Shown piece by piece: positions 1 through 7,290 of a stretch of DNA of 10,866 nucleotides. Position numbers and translations under genes: made by a program. The DNA is from UBA961 sp049426725 (GTDB lineage Bacteria > Bacteroidota > Ignavibacteria > Kapaibacteriales > UBA961), in the NCBI GenBank assembly GCA_049426725.1, contig JBMSYN010000030.1, positions 1 to 10,866 on the forward strand, written 5' to 3'. The notes beneath the pieces were generated by a model. That model saw nothing but the letters and a program-made list of their open reading frames with translations. It did no database searches and was not told the DNA's origin. Position 1 is the stretch's first letter. Every line of letters begins with the position of its first letter.

Positions 1-36
1 TACATTCAAAACTACCCAAAGAATGAATGATTAACC

Positions 37-55
37 CTACTCATTATCTACTCAT
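37..55. repeat. Short direct repeat downstream of the restriction-modification gene
   Basis: The 8-mer CTACTCAT occurs at 37-44 and again at 48-55, separated by TAT, just past the stop of the minus-strand gene that ends at 71. Positions 1-70 contain no other feature I can support and no clear terminator hairpin. The repeat may be chance in AT-rich DNA. Confidence 0.3.
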
Positions 56-70
56 ATTAGATAAAAACTA

Positions 71-2509
71 TCACTCTTTCAAAAAGCCATATTCATATAC
101 TTTGGGTGCTATGTTATCAGCAAGGACTTTCAGCGATGCACGAAGATTCCCAATCAATTCCATATAGTGCTTATCATCGCTTTTATTATTCATTTTACCT
201 TTGTCATTTCGACCCTGAAAATGCTCACGAATATCATAGAGTGAGGCATTCACATTGCATCTCGGCTGTGCATGATAATATGTCCAGAGCGCTTTACCTG
301 CTTCAAAGACTGTTTGCGCCTCCGAGGAAAATACCAATGGCTCATTAGGTATAAAGGATTCTTTCCCAAATAAACCATCCTCATCTTCTTGCTTGATCTT
401 TCCACGCATGAAATCAGTCATGAAATTGCTCGCAAATTTCCCACGAGCATTCACTTCTTGTTCGGTGAAGGGGATCCAGTGATTAGTTCCATACTTTGAC
501 TGAATATTATTACTAAACAAAGTAAATGTCAAACAATTATTATGAAATGTTTGGTCATTTTCCCAACCATTGTTAGGATGTAAAAATTGGTCTCGGTCAT
601 TGAGCCAATCCGCATCTATAGACTTCTTAACTGCAAAGTAAACAGAAGCATATATTAAATTGAAAGGATTAATTAGAAATTGCCCTGCTTCTTTATTGTA
701 CATCATATCTTGATGGACTATTGCAATCATATTCTGGTTTTGAAAATCATTACCTTTAAATGGAAATTTCCCAAAAACTGATGAATCTGTTTTGGTGGCC
801 CTAAATGGCTTTATCCAATCATTTAAGTAGTTTTCATTTTCATAAGCAGTTATATATTTCCTTTTAATATATGATCCAGACCGATCGTATACATTTGCAG
901 ATATTGAATTGAAATAAACCTGCTTTTTTTGATCCCATATCATAAAGCCAATTGGAAACTTTCCTTTAACATTGTCAAATGAGTCAGCAGGTACAATAAA
1001 CATTTTCTCAAGACAAGCTCTAAAGTTCTTTCTAAAATCGATAAAGTGCTGTCCCTGCAATATTTTTAATTTAGAAAACTCACCGATAATTGAATTATCT
1101 AACTCATGATTAATTCTTATGAGAAACTGAGCAAATAATTCAGCGTTTCCCTGACCTAGTAATTTAGCATACTTTTTATTTGTATTTGTTTGTTCAACAC
1201 CCGATTTCCCCTCTCGGTTGGAAAGTGTTTTTTTATCACTTGCCTCCGCGTATGGCGGATTAATATACATCACCAATTTCTTTCTCTTTTCTTCATCATT
1301 GATGATATTCTGCAGATCTTGTGGGAGTTTCGAGAACTCATCATTCAAAAAGTCAAATTGAAAGACATGATCATGTAAAAGATTCGCCCCATTATTGATG
1401 CGTTCATGCATCACATTTACATCTGCTTGATCAAGCGTTGAAGCCCACACATTATACTTATTCGTTAAGCCAACAAGTAAATTGCCGGTTCCTGCGGCAC
1501 AATCCCATACATAATATTCATCCTGCCAATTCTCGCCCAATACTTCTGCCAAATATTTCTGCGAAAGTTCCACCCAAATTTGTGGGGTATAAAAAGCACC
1601 TTTTCTTTCGCGCACATCTTGTGGTATCAATAAATCACGACGATCAATAATATATTGCTGAAACTCTTTCAACGGCTCTCTGCGATATTTCTTCCAAAAC
1701 TGCTCATACTGATCTTTATTCTTAATTCCAATTATGGCATTGAATAAAGACTTGAGATCTTCTTTTGCAATTTCATAATGACTATTCTTGAATACCACGA
1801 ATAATTCATCTTTGATGGGCGTATCATCATCGATGCTTATGGTTCCTTTATCATCCACAAAGAGATCAGCCAAGAAGAAATCACTATCGAGAATATTTTG
1901 TTTTCTTCCTTCCGCCCAATCGAAATCTATATAGGGTTTTACTTGTGTCAGCCAGCGTAGATAGATTGGTACAAAATTGTTTTTGTCAATCAAGATCTTT
2001 GCATCATCAGAACCACTTGCAAGATTATGCTTGATGAAGAACTTCAATTCCGTTTCATTGATCATGAAGTCAAATACATAGGTATTCTTCTTCAGGATGT
2101 CTTCTATGCGCTCTTTAATAATGCGAAACTCTTTTGTCTCATGATTCGATGGAGCCACATTCCAATTGAAATCATTGAGATAGAATAAATCAGAGATTTC
2201 ATTGTACGGAGCAAACACTATTTTCTTTGCATCAAATACACCAAGAAAAGCAGGAGGTAGATGTTTGTCAAAGGTTCGTTCTTTGCCAATGGTTATGATC
2301 AGCTGAGCGAACATGGCAATGGTATCAAACTCTTTTGTCTTGGCTTCAGCCCAGAGCAAAGATTCAGGTTCTTTATTGTTTGATTGTTTCTTCGGTGAAA
2401 CGCAGAAGTCAATATTCCCCAAGATGCGGGTATCATCAAAACCATGAAACCAGTCTTTCCCAACTTTACCTTTTAATTCTTCTTCGCGCTTGATGTCTTT
2501 ATATTTCAT
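71..2509 (-). CDS. Type IIG-like restriction-modification enzyme (PD-(D/E)XK nuclease + N6-adenine DNA methylase)
   Basis: This 812-residue protein looks like a single-chain restriction and modification enzyme that methylates adenine in its DNA target with S-adenosylmethionine and cuts unmodified DNA. Near the N-terminus, Asp34 followed by Glu55-Ala-Lys57 in a WAEAKT context fits the PD-(D/E)XK nuclease motif. A mainly helical stretch (about 160-300) leads to the methylase: GAFYTP at 304-309 (motif X type), DCAAGTGN at 336-343 (cofactor-binding motif I) and NPPY at 417-420 (catalytic motif IV of N6-adenine or N4-cytosine methylases). Residues from about 520 to the end probably hold the target-recognition region. 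The frame is intact and the C-terminal residues look like a natural end. The start is the ATG at 2507-2509, without a Shine-Dalgarno sequence. No separate specificity, methylase or nuclease gene lies beside it, which fits a self-contained type IIG enzyme. The gene is AT-richer than its neighbours, suggesting transfer. The recognition sequence cannot be told. Confidence 0.93.
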   Translation of the reverse strand: MKYKDIKREEELKGKVGKDWFHGFDDTRILGNIDFCVSPKKQSNNKEPESLLWAEAKTKEFDTIAMFAQLIITIGKERTFDKHLPPAFLGVFDAKKIVFAPYNEISDLFYLNDFNWNVAPSNHETKEFRIIKERIEDILKKNTYVFDFMINETELKFFIKHNLASGSDDAKILIDKNNFVPIYLRWLTQVKPYIDFDWAEGRKQNILDSDFFLADLFVDDKGTISIDDDTPIKDELFVVFKNSHYEIAKEDLKSLFNAIIGIKNKDQYEQFWKKYRREPLKEFQQYIIDRRDLLIPQDVRERKGAFYTPQIWVELSQKYLAEVLGENWQDEYYVWDCAAGTGNLLVGLTNKYNVWASTLDQADVNVMHERINNGANLLHDHVFQFDFLNDEFSKLPQDLQNIINDEEKRKKLVMYINPPYAEASDKKTLSNREGKSGVEQTNTNKKYAKLLGQGNAELFAQFLIRINHELDNSIIGEFSKLKILQGQHFIDFRKNFRACLEKMFIVPADSFDNVKGKFPIGFMIWDQKKQVYFNSISANVYDRSGSYIKRKYITAYENENYLNDWIKPFRATKTDSSVFGKFPFKGNDFQNQNMIAIVHQDMMYNKEAGQFLINPFNLIYASVYFAVKKSIDADWLNDRDQFLHPNNGWENDQTFHNNCLTFTLFSNNIQSKYGTNHWIPFTEQEVNARGKFASNFMTDFMRGKIKQEDEDGLFGKESFIPNEPLVFSSEAQTVFEAGKALWTYYHAQPRCNVNASLYDIREHFQGRNDKGKMNNKSDDKHYMELIGNLRASLKVLADNIAPKVYEYGFLKE

Positions 2510-2536
2510 GTGGAATGTGCCCGCTTAATTCTTTGC

Positions 2537-2550
2537 TTTGCGCAAAATAG
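2537..2550 (-). promoter_or_regulatory. Palindrome and possible promoter upstream of the restriction-modification gene
   Basis: A perfect 10-bp palindrome TTTGCGCAAA (2537-2546) lies 27 bases before the start codon. On the minus strand it overlaps CTATTTTG (2543-2550), which resembles the Bacteroidota -7 box TAnnTTTG but is one base short between TA and TTTG. No matching upstream box stands out. This is a weak candidate for promoter and operator. The rest of the 2510-2748 gap holds a small 5-bp hairpin (2621-2634) and the terminator at 2683-2724. Confidence 0.25.
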
Positions 2551-2682
2551 CATATTTAGTCTTTAAAAGGGAAATTAGTGCAAATAGTGAATAGGGTATT
2601 CTTGTTGATTCAATGATATTTTCCGACTCCGGAATCATCACCGAAAAAGTTATTATCAATTAAGAAAGTCCTGACCACTAAT

Positions 2683-2724
2683 ACAAAAGCCAATCTCTTC
2701 ATAGAAATTGGCTTTTGTTTTTTT
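2683..2724. terminator. Rho-independent terminator downstream of glnN
   Basis: ACAAAAGCCAAT (2683-2694) pairs perfectly with ATTGGCTTTTGT (2707-2718) around a 12-base loop. The stem lies 31 bases past the stop of the minus-strand glutamine synthetase gene. Read on the minus strand, the stem ends in TTTTGTATT. Read on the plus strand it is followed by a run of seven T (2718-2724), which is the stronger tract. No plus-strand gene precedes it, so its main task is probably to end glnN transcription, with some ability in both directions. Confidence 0.7.
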
Positions 2725-2748
2725 GCTTTGTCTATGTGTAGCAAGAGC

Positions 2749-4926
2749 TTATTTCACAAAGAGCATCTCGCGATAATTCGGCATGACACGGACTGCATCG
2801 GGCAATAAGCGTTCTATTTTGTCGGCGGTGGTGCGGACGGCATTCATTGCGGGAATCACATGTTTATATACATGATGTGCTTTTTCATGAATGGTATCGC
2901 CACCAAGTTCGGTATTTGCTGCATGCAAGGTCTGTAAGGCTTCATGCAATTCATCTGTAAGACCTGTCAATTCTTGTATGCCAGACAATACAGCATTGCT
3001 ATGCAAGGAAAGCTGTTGCATGGAAAGTGCCAATGTTGTCTGCTCCTTCAATACGGACATCGCAGCAGGCAATATCATTGTCGAAGCAATCCATTCAGTT
3101 GTCTCACCTTCAATATTGATGGTCTTGAAATAATGATCAAACATCACTTCGGCTCGCGCTTCCAATTCACGCTTCGAAAGAACATTGTGTTTTTCAAATA
3201 ATGCAATGTGATGATCGGAATCCAAATGTGGAATCGCGCTCATGGTATCAGGCATATTCAATAAACCTCTTTGCTTCGCTTCTGATTTCCATTCATCAGA
3301 ATATCCATCACCATTGAAAATGATGCGCTTATGCTGTGTAATGATATTCGTCAAAACACTTTTCAAAGCACTTGAAAAATCCATCCCTTTGTCCAAATGC
3401 GATTTCAATGCATGTGTCATATCAGCAACCGCATCGGCTATGATGGTATTCAATACCGTAATCGGGAAAGATGATGATTGCGATGAACCCACTGCTCTGA
3501 ATTCAAATTTATTTCCTGTAAATGCAAATGGGGAAGTGCGATTTCTGTCTCCTGCATGACGCGCAAGATGTGGCAATACTGGTGAACCTAATCCCAGCAA
3601 ACCTGCTTCATGATTTGAGCCTGCTTTTCCTGTGACCAAATGCTCCAAAATCTCTGTCAATTGCTCCCCAAGAAAAATTGATATAATCGCCGGTGGCGCT
3701 TCATTCGCACCCAAACGATGATCATTCGCTGCTGAGGATACACAAATTCTCAGCAATGCTTGATATTGATCAACTGCCTTTAGTACTGCTGAACAGAAAA
3801 AGAGAAAGATCATATTTTCTTGCGGCGTATCTCCTGGTTCAAGAAGATTGAGTCCTGTATCCGTGCTCATCGACCAATTGGTATGCTTTCCACTTCCATT
3901 CACTCCTGCAAATGGCTTTTCATGCATCATGCAAACCAAACCGTATTTTCTTGCGGTGTTTTTCATCACCTGCATGAGAAGCTGCTGATGATCTGCCGCG
4001 ATATTCGATTGTTCATATAAAGGAGCGATTTCATATTGTCCGGGCGCAACTTCATTATGTCGTGTTTTAACAGGCACGCCGAGTTTATACAATTGAAATT
4101 CTGCATCAGCCATATAACTCAATACTCGTTCAGGAATCGATCCGAAATAGTGATCTTCCAATTCCTGACCTCTCGGTGGTTTCGCGCCAAATAATGTTCT
4201 TCCACATAATGTCAAGTCAGGACGACGATAAAAGAATTCTTCATCAACAAGAAAATATTCTTGTTCCAAACCAACAGTGGAATAGACTTTCTGTGCATCG
4301 ACTCCAAATAATGGCAATGCCTGCAATGTGGCTTTGTTCAATGCTTCCATGGATCGAAGCAATGGTGTTTTTTCATCCAATGCCTCACCGGTCCATGATG
4401 CAAATGCAGTGGGAATGCAAAGCGTTGCGCCATTGGAATGTCGCATGATGAATGCCGGAGAAGTGGGATCCCATGCAGTATATCCGCGCGCTTCGAATGT
4501 TGCACGCAATCCGCCACTCGGAAATGATGAAGCATCCGGCTCACCTTGAATTAATTCTTTTCCAGAAAATTCTGTGATCGCCCCACCTGCAGAATTTGGA
4601 GAAATAAAACTATCATGTTTTTCAGCAGTGCTACCGGTCAATGGCTGAAACCAATGCGTATAATGCGTTGCTCCTTTTTCCAATGCCCATTCTTTCATCG
4701 CAAGAGCAACTATGTCTGCGATAGTGCGATCAAGTGGTTCGGCTCTGTCAACTGTAGCAAGAAGAGATTTAAATACCGGTTTCGACAATTTGCTTCTGAA
4801 GACATCCATTGTCAGAACATCTTCTGCGAATACTTGTGACACATCAGTTGGAATGGAATTCGCAGTACCATGGTATTTCCAATTATTCACCGCGGCAAGG
4901 ACATCATAGTTGGCTGAGAGTTGCAT
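2749..4926 (-). CDS. glnN: Type III glutamine synthetase (GSIII)
   Basis: This cytoplasmic enzyme joins ammonia to glutamate using ATP to give glutamine, the entry step of nitrogen assimilation. At 725 residues it matches the large type III form rather than the roughly 450-residue GlnA. Visible landmarks are VGLEQEYFLVD at 218-228 (metal-binding glutamates), NEVAPGQYEIAP at 291-302, KPFAGVNGSGKHTNWS at 337-352 (nucleotide/glutamate site with the conserved NGSGKH), NDHRLGANEAPPAI at 401-414 and GNKFEFRAVGSSQS at 471-484. The C-terminal part (about 580-725) is helical and is a feature of type III enzymes. The start ATG (4924-4926) has no clear Shine-Dalgarno sequence. The gene follows the Lrp/AsnC regulator by 33 bases in the same direction, so the two are probably co-transcribed. 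A hairpin terminator follows. The family is common in Bacteroidota and cyanobacteria. It has also been annotated as glnA. Confidence 0.97.
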   Translation of the reverse strand: MQLSANYDVLAAVNNWKYHGTANSIPTDVSQVFAEDVLTMDVFRSKLSKPVFKSLLATVDRAEPLDRTIADIVALAMKEWALEKGATHYTHWFQPLTGSTAEKHDSFISPNSAGGAITEFSGKELIQGEPDASSFPSGGLRATFEARGYTAWDPTSPAFIMRHSNGATLCIPTAFASWTGEALDEKTPLLRSMEALNKATLQALPLFGVDAQKVYSTVGLEQEYFLVDEEFFYRRPDLTLCGRTLFGAKPPRGQELEDHYFGSIPERVLSYMADAEFQLYKLGVPVKTRHNEVAPGQYEIAPLYEQSNIAADHQQLLMQVMKNTARKYGLVCMMHEKPFAGVNGSGKHTNWSMSTDTGLNLLEPGDTPQENMIFLFFCSAVLKAVDQYQALLRICVSSAANDHRLGANEAPPAIISIFLGEQLTEILEHLVTGKAGSNHEAGLLGLGSPVLPHLARHAGDRNRTSPFAFTGNKFEFRAVGSSQSSSFPITVLNTIIADAVADMTHALKSHLDKGMDFSSALKSVLTNIITQHKRIIFNGDGYSDEWKSEAKQRGLLNMPDTMSAIPHLDSDHHIALFEKHNVLSKRELEARAEVMFDHYFKTINIEGETTEWIASTMILPAAMSVLKEQTTLALSMQQLSLHSNAVLSGIQELTGLTDELHEALQTLHAANTELGGDTIHEKAHHVYKHVIPAMNAVRTTADKIERLLPDAVRVMPNYREMLFVK

Positions 4927-4959
4927 TGTGTTGTAAACCGGATAAATGAAGAAAAAAAT

Positions 4960-5421
4960 TCAAGATTGTTGATTCAATGGTAAAGTGAGTGATTCGATAT
5001 GCGTTGAAAGGACTAAATTTGTAATGGTTCGCTTGACTCCCGGAATCTGCTGAAGCCGAGAGAGCAATCGCTCCAATGATGCAGTATTGATTGTGCGGAT
5101 TTTGAGTAAATGTGAAGCATTGCCAGTGATGGCATGACATTCCAATAATTCTGGCATTGTCTTGCAAACTGAAATGAATTCATCATAATACACGCTGGAT
5201 TCAATGTCAACAAATACATAAGCCGTCAAATCAAATTGAAATGCCGCAGATTTCAATTGAGCATGATATCCCTTGATGATGCCCTGCTCTTCAAGCTTTC
5301 GTACATGCTCACTAACAGAAGCAACTGATAAACCCACTTGCTCGGCAATATGACTCAATTGCATTCTGGCGGATTGCTGCAAAAGTTCACATATTTTTCG
5401 GTCGATTTCTTTGATTTCCAT
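4960..5421 (-). CDS. Lrp/AsnC family transcriptional regulator
   Basis: This is a 153-residue DNA-binding regulator of the feast/famine (Lrp/AsnC) family, which usually senses amino acids and forms dimers or octamers. The N-terminus EIDRKICELLQQSARM leads into a winged helix-turn-helix (about 21-50, with LSVASVSEHVRKLEEQGII typical of the family). A ligand-binding RAM domain follows (about 64-140). In the RAM loop at 98-108 the usual Gly-x-x-Asp-Tyr pattern reads GNASHLLKI, so the specificity may differ from classic Lrp. I chose the ATG at 5419-5421 because family members begin just before the DRKI motif. A TTG 21 bases further upstream would only add seven hydrophobic residues. The gene is divergent from the transglycosylase gene across 59 bases and lies 33 bases upstream of glnN, so glutamine synthesis is its likeliest target. 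That regulatory link is inferred from position only. Confidence 0.93.
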   Translation of the reverse strand: MEIKEIDRKICELLQQSARMQLSHIAEQVGLSVASVSEHVRKLEEQGIIKGYHAQLKSAAFQFDLTAYVFVDIESSVYYDEFISVCKTMPELLECHAITGNASHLLKIRTINTASLERLLSRLQQIPGVKRTITNLVLSTHIESLTLPLNQQS

Positions 5422-5439
5422 ATCGAAAAGCAGAAAAAA

Positions 5440-5475
5440 CAAGATATTTGATCGTCGAAACTAAAATAATTTTAG
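5440..5475. promoter_or_regulatory. Divergent promoter region with a 15-bp palindrome
   Basis: The 59-base gap between the regulator gene (start 5421, minus) and the transglycosylase gene (start 5481, plus) must hold both promoters. CTAAAATAATTTTAG at 5461-5475 is a perfect palindrome of 7+1+7 bases. Its size and A/T-rich centre resemble binding sites of Lrp-family proteins, though it does not match the E. coli Lrp consensus base for base. On the minus strand TATCTTG (5440-5446) is close to the TAnnTTTG box. On the plus strand GATATTTG (5443-5450) matches it at all but the first base. The palindrome would sit near the -33 region of the regulator promoter and in the leader of the other gene. 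Confidence 0.45.
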
Positions 5476-5480
5476 AAATA

Positions 5481-6185
5481 ATGCAAAAAGCCAAAAAGTT
5501 TTCAATAAGTAGATTCTTCCTTTTCATTGGAAAAGTGCTTCTTTCGGCAGTGATTTTCTCTGTATTGCTTGTCGCGATCTATACTGTTGTGCATCCCCCT
5601 ATTACTGTTCTCATGTTGATCCGACCAATAGAAGGGCTTTTTTCGGGTGAATTTGTGGGTATTGATCGTGATTGGAAGAGTTATGATGATATATCGCCGA
5701 ATGTGTTTCGTGCTGTCATTGCATCTGAGGATGGAAAATTCATGAAGCATGATGGTTTCGATTGGAAGGCAATTGACAGGGCAAGAAGAATCAATGCGAT
5801 GAGAAAAGGGAAGCGTTTGATTGGAGCGAGCACGATTTCAATGCAGACATCCAAAAATGTGTTTTTATGGCCCGGAAGAAATTATGTCCGCAAAGCTTTG
5901 GAAGCATATTTTACGGTCTTGATTGAAGCAATTTGGGGAAAAAGAAGAATATTGGAAGTCTATGTAAATTCCATTGAATGGGGAAGTGGAGTTTATGGTG
6001 TGGAAGCGGCTGCGCAAAAATATTTCAACAAATCTGCTGCTAAACTCACAAAGCAAGAGGCGGCATTGCTTGCATCTGTACTTCCAAATCCAAGAAAATG
6101 GTCGCCCGCAAAACCCTCGCCATATATTCGCAAAAGAGCTCGTTCAATTCAAGGAAGAATGGGTGGAGTTGCAATTCCAAAATAA
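5481..6185 (+). CDS. mtgA: Monofunctional peptidoglycan glycosyltransferase (GT51)
   Basis: This membrane-anchored enzyme polymerises lipid II into glycan strands of peptidoglycan on the outer face of the inner membrane, without a transpeptidase domain. The 234-residue product has one transmembrane helix (about 12-36) and then a GT51 domain. Catalytic Glu83 lies in ASEDGKFMKHDGFDW (81-95). GASTISMQTSKN is at 115-126, FLWPGRNYVRKALE at 128-141 supplies the second conserved glutamate (Glu141), and YVNSIEWGSGVYGVEAAAQKYF (161-182) and LLASVLPNP (196-204) complete the MtgA pattern. The usual GASTISQQ reads GASTISMQ here (Met121). I chose the ATG at 5481 because it places a short basic stretch directly before the membrane helix. 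A TTG at 5448 is possible but adds residues without a role. The length equals that of E. coli MtgA-type proteins, so there is no truncation. The gene converges on recA, sharing the hairpin at 6187-6216. Confidence 0.93.
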   Translation: MQKAKKFSISRFFLFIGKVLLSAVIFSVLLVAIYTVVHPPITVLMLIRPIEGLFSGEFVGIDRDWKSYDDISPNVFRAVIASEDGKFMKHDGFDWKAIDRARRINAMRKGKRLIGASTISMQTSKNVFLWPGRNYVRKALEAYFTVLIEAIWGKRRILEVYVNSIEWGSGVYGVEAAAQKYFNKSAAKLTKQEAALLASVLPNPRKWSPAKPSPYIRKRARSIQGRMGGVAIPK

Positions 6186-6186
6186 A

Positions 6187-6216
6187 AAACGGGATCATTC
6201 TAGGAATGTCCCGTTT
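6187..6216 (-). terminator. Rho-independent terminator of recA, shared with mtgA
   Basis: AAACGGGA (6187-6194) pairs with TCCCGTTT (6209-6216). Inside it CATTC (6196-6200) pairs with GAATG (6204-6208) around a 3-base loop, leaving one bulged T. On the minus strand the stem is followed by TTTTTATTTT, a good U-tract, 20 bases past the recA stop. On the plus strand it begins one base after the mtgA stop, but the sequence after it is not T-rich, so it is chiefly a recA terminator that also blocks read-through between the convergent genes. Confidence 0.85.
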
Positions 6217-6235
6217 GAGTATAGTTCGATTCAGC

Positions 6236-7270
6236 TTATAATTTCAATGCTTTCTTGACTTCAGATTCAATCTCATTGTACATTGCTTCATTGCCTTCCA
6301 ATAGTTTTCTGAATCCGTCTCTTCCTTGCACGCGCTCTTCTTTATAGGTGAGCCAAGAACCGCTTTTTGCAACGATGCCATGTTCAATTGCAACATCAAG
6401 CAAATCACCAACTTTTGAAATCCCTTCATTGTAGAGAATATCAAATTCAGTCTCGCGGAATGGCGGAGCAACTTTATTTTTCACAACTTTTGCGCGAACA
6501 CGATTACCGATGATTTCCTGACCATCCTTGATCACATCTTTTCTTCTGATGTCGATACGAACCGAAGCATAATATTTCAATGCATTTCCACCGGTTGTCA
6601 CTTCAGGATTTCCATAAATCACACCGATTTTGCTACGCAATTGATTAGTGAAAATCACGCAAGTATTCGAGCGACCAATAGCCGCATTGAGTTTGCGCAT
6701 TGCTTGTGACATCAAACGAGCTTGAGAGCCCATTTGCGCTTCACCCATATCGCCTTCAATCTCAACGCGTGGTGTCAAAGCCGCAACAGAGTCAATCACA
6801 ATCACATCGATTGCATTGCTGCGAACAAGCGTTTCCACGATTTCAAGAGCTTGTTCTCCAAACTCAGGTTGTGAGATCAAAAGATTGCCTAAATCCACGC
6901 CAAGCTTTTGAGCATATTGCGTATCCAGTGCATGTTCTGCATCAACAAAAGCAGCAATGCCACCATTTTTTTGAGCATTTGCAATGACATGCAAACAGAT
7001 GGTTGTTTTACCTGATGATTCAGGACCATAAATCTCAACGATACGACCTTTGGGAACGCCGCCAATTCCAAGACATGCATCGAATGAAATCGATCCGGTG
7101 GAAATGGCATCAATTGCGATGGGTTGTGCATCAGCCAAACGCATGATTGAACCTTTTCCAAATTGCTTTTCGATTTGATCGATCGCACTTTCGGCAAGTT
7201 TCAATTTAGATGCATCAATTTTACTTCCTATTTGCTTTTCAGCTGTTTTCTCTGCTTTTGCTTCAGCCAT
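6236..7270 (-). CDS. recA: Recombinase RecA
   Basis: RecA coats single-stranded DNA as an ATP-dependent filament, pairs it with homologous duplex for recombinational repair, and activates LexA-type self-cleavage in the SOS response where one exists. The 344 residues show the Walker A site GPESSGKTT (82-90), the Walker B strand VIVID (156-160), DNA-binding loop L1 around EGDMGEAQMG (172-181), loop L2 from about 208 to 228 (TNQLRSKIGVIYGNPEVTTGG) and the RecA signature ALKYYASVR (230-238). The N-terminal 20 residues are rich in Ala, Lys and Glu. The C-terminus ends EVKKALKL, so the acidic tail of E. coli RecA is missing. The start is the ATG at 7268-7270, without a strong Shine-Dalgarno sequence. 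It lies 148 bases downstream of typA in the same direction, with its own probable promoter in that gap and a strong terminator after it. Confidence 0.99.
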   Translation of the reverse strand: MAEAKAEKTAEKQIGSKIDASKLKLAESAIDQIEKQFGKGSIMRLADAQPIAIDAISTGSISFDACLGIGGVPKGRIVEIYGPESSGKTTICLHVIANAQKNGGIAAFVDAEHALDTQYAQKLGVDLGNLLISQPEFGEQALEIVETLVRSNAIDVIVIDSVAALTPRVEIEGDMGEAQMGSQARLMSQAMRKLNAAIGRSNTCVIFTNQLRSKIGVIYGNPEVTTGGNALKYYASVRIDIRRKDVIKDGQEIIGNRVRAKVVKNKVAPPFRETEFDILYNEGISKVGDLLDVAIEHGIVAKSGSWLTYKEERVQGRDGFRKLLEGNEAMYNEIESEVKKALKL

Positions 7271-7290
7271 GATATTCTATCCTTCTTAGA

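Noticed and set aside
106..348. Plus-strand open frame opposite the end of the restriction-modification gene
   Set aside because: It lies fully antisense to a well-supported gene, has low-complexity composition and no recognisable motif.
71..2509. BREX PglX or type I HsdM methylase
   Set aside because: The N-terminal PD-(D/E)XK motif, the size of 812 residues and the lack of any pgl/brx or hsdR/hsdS neighbour favour a type IIG-like single-chain enzyme.
2621..2634. Small hairpin TTCCG-ACTC-CGGAA in the gap upstream of the restriction-modification gene
   Set aside because: The stem is five bases long with no T-run and no clear link to a gene end, so it is not called as a terminator.
3242..3559. 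Plus-strand open frame of 105 codons antisense to glnN
   Set aside because: It is a shadow of conserved glutamine synthetase codons. Similar frames opposite typA, recA and mtgA were rejected for the same reason.
4904..5167. Minus-strand open frame overlapping the regulator gene and the start of glnN
   Set aside because: It is in a different frame from the Lrp/AsnC family protein, which has clear domain support, and shows no motif.
5422..5442. Upstream TTG start for the Lrp/AsnC-type regulator
   Set aside because: It would add only MFFLLFD before the normal family N-terminus, and an ATG is available at 5419-5421.
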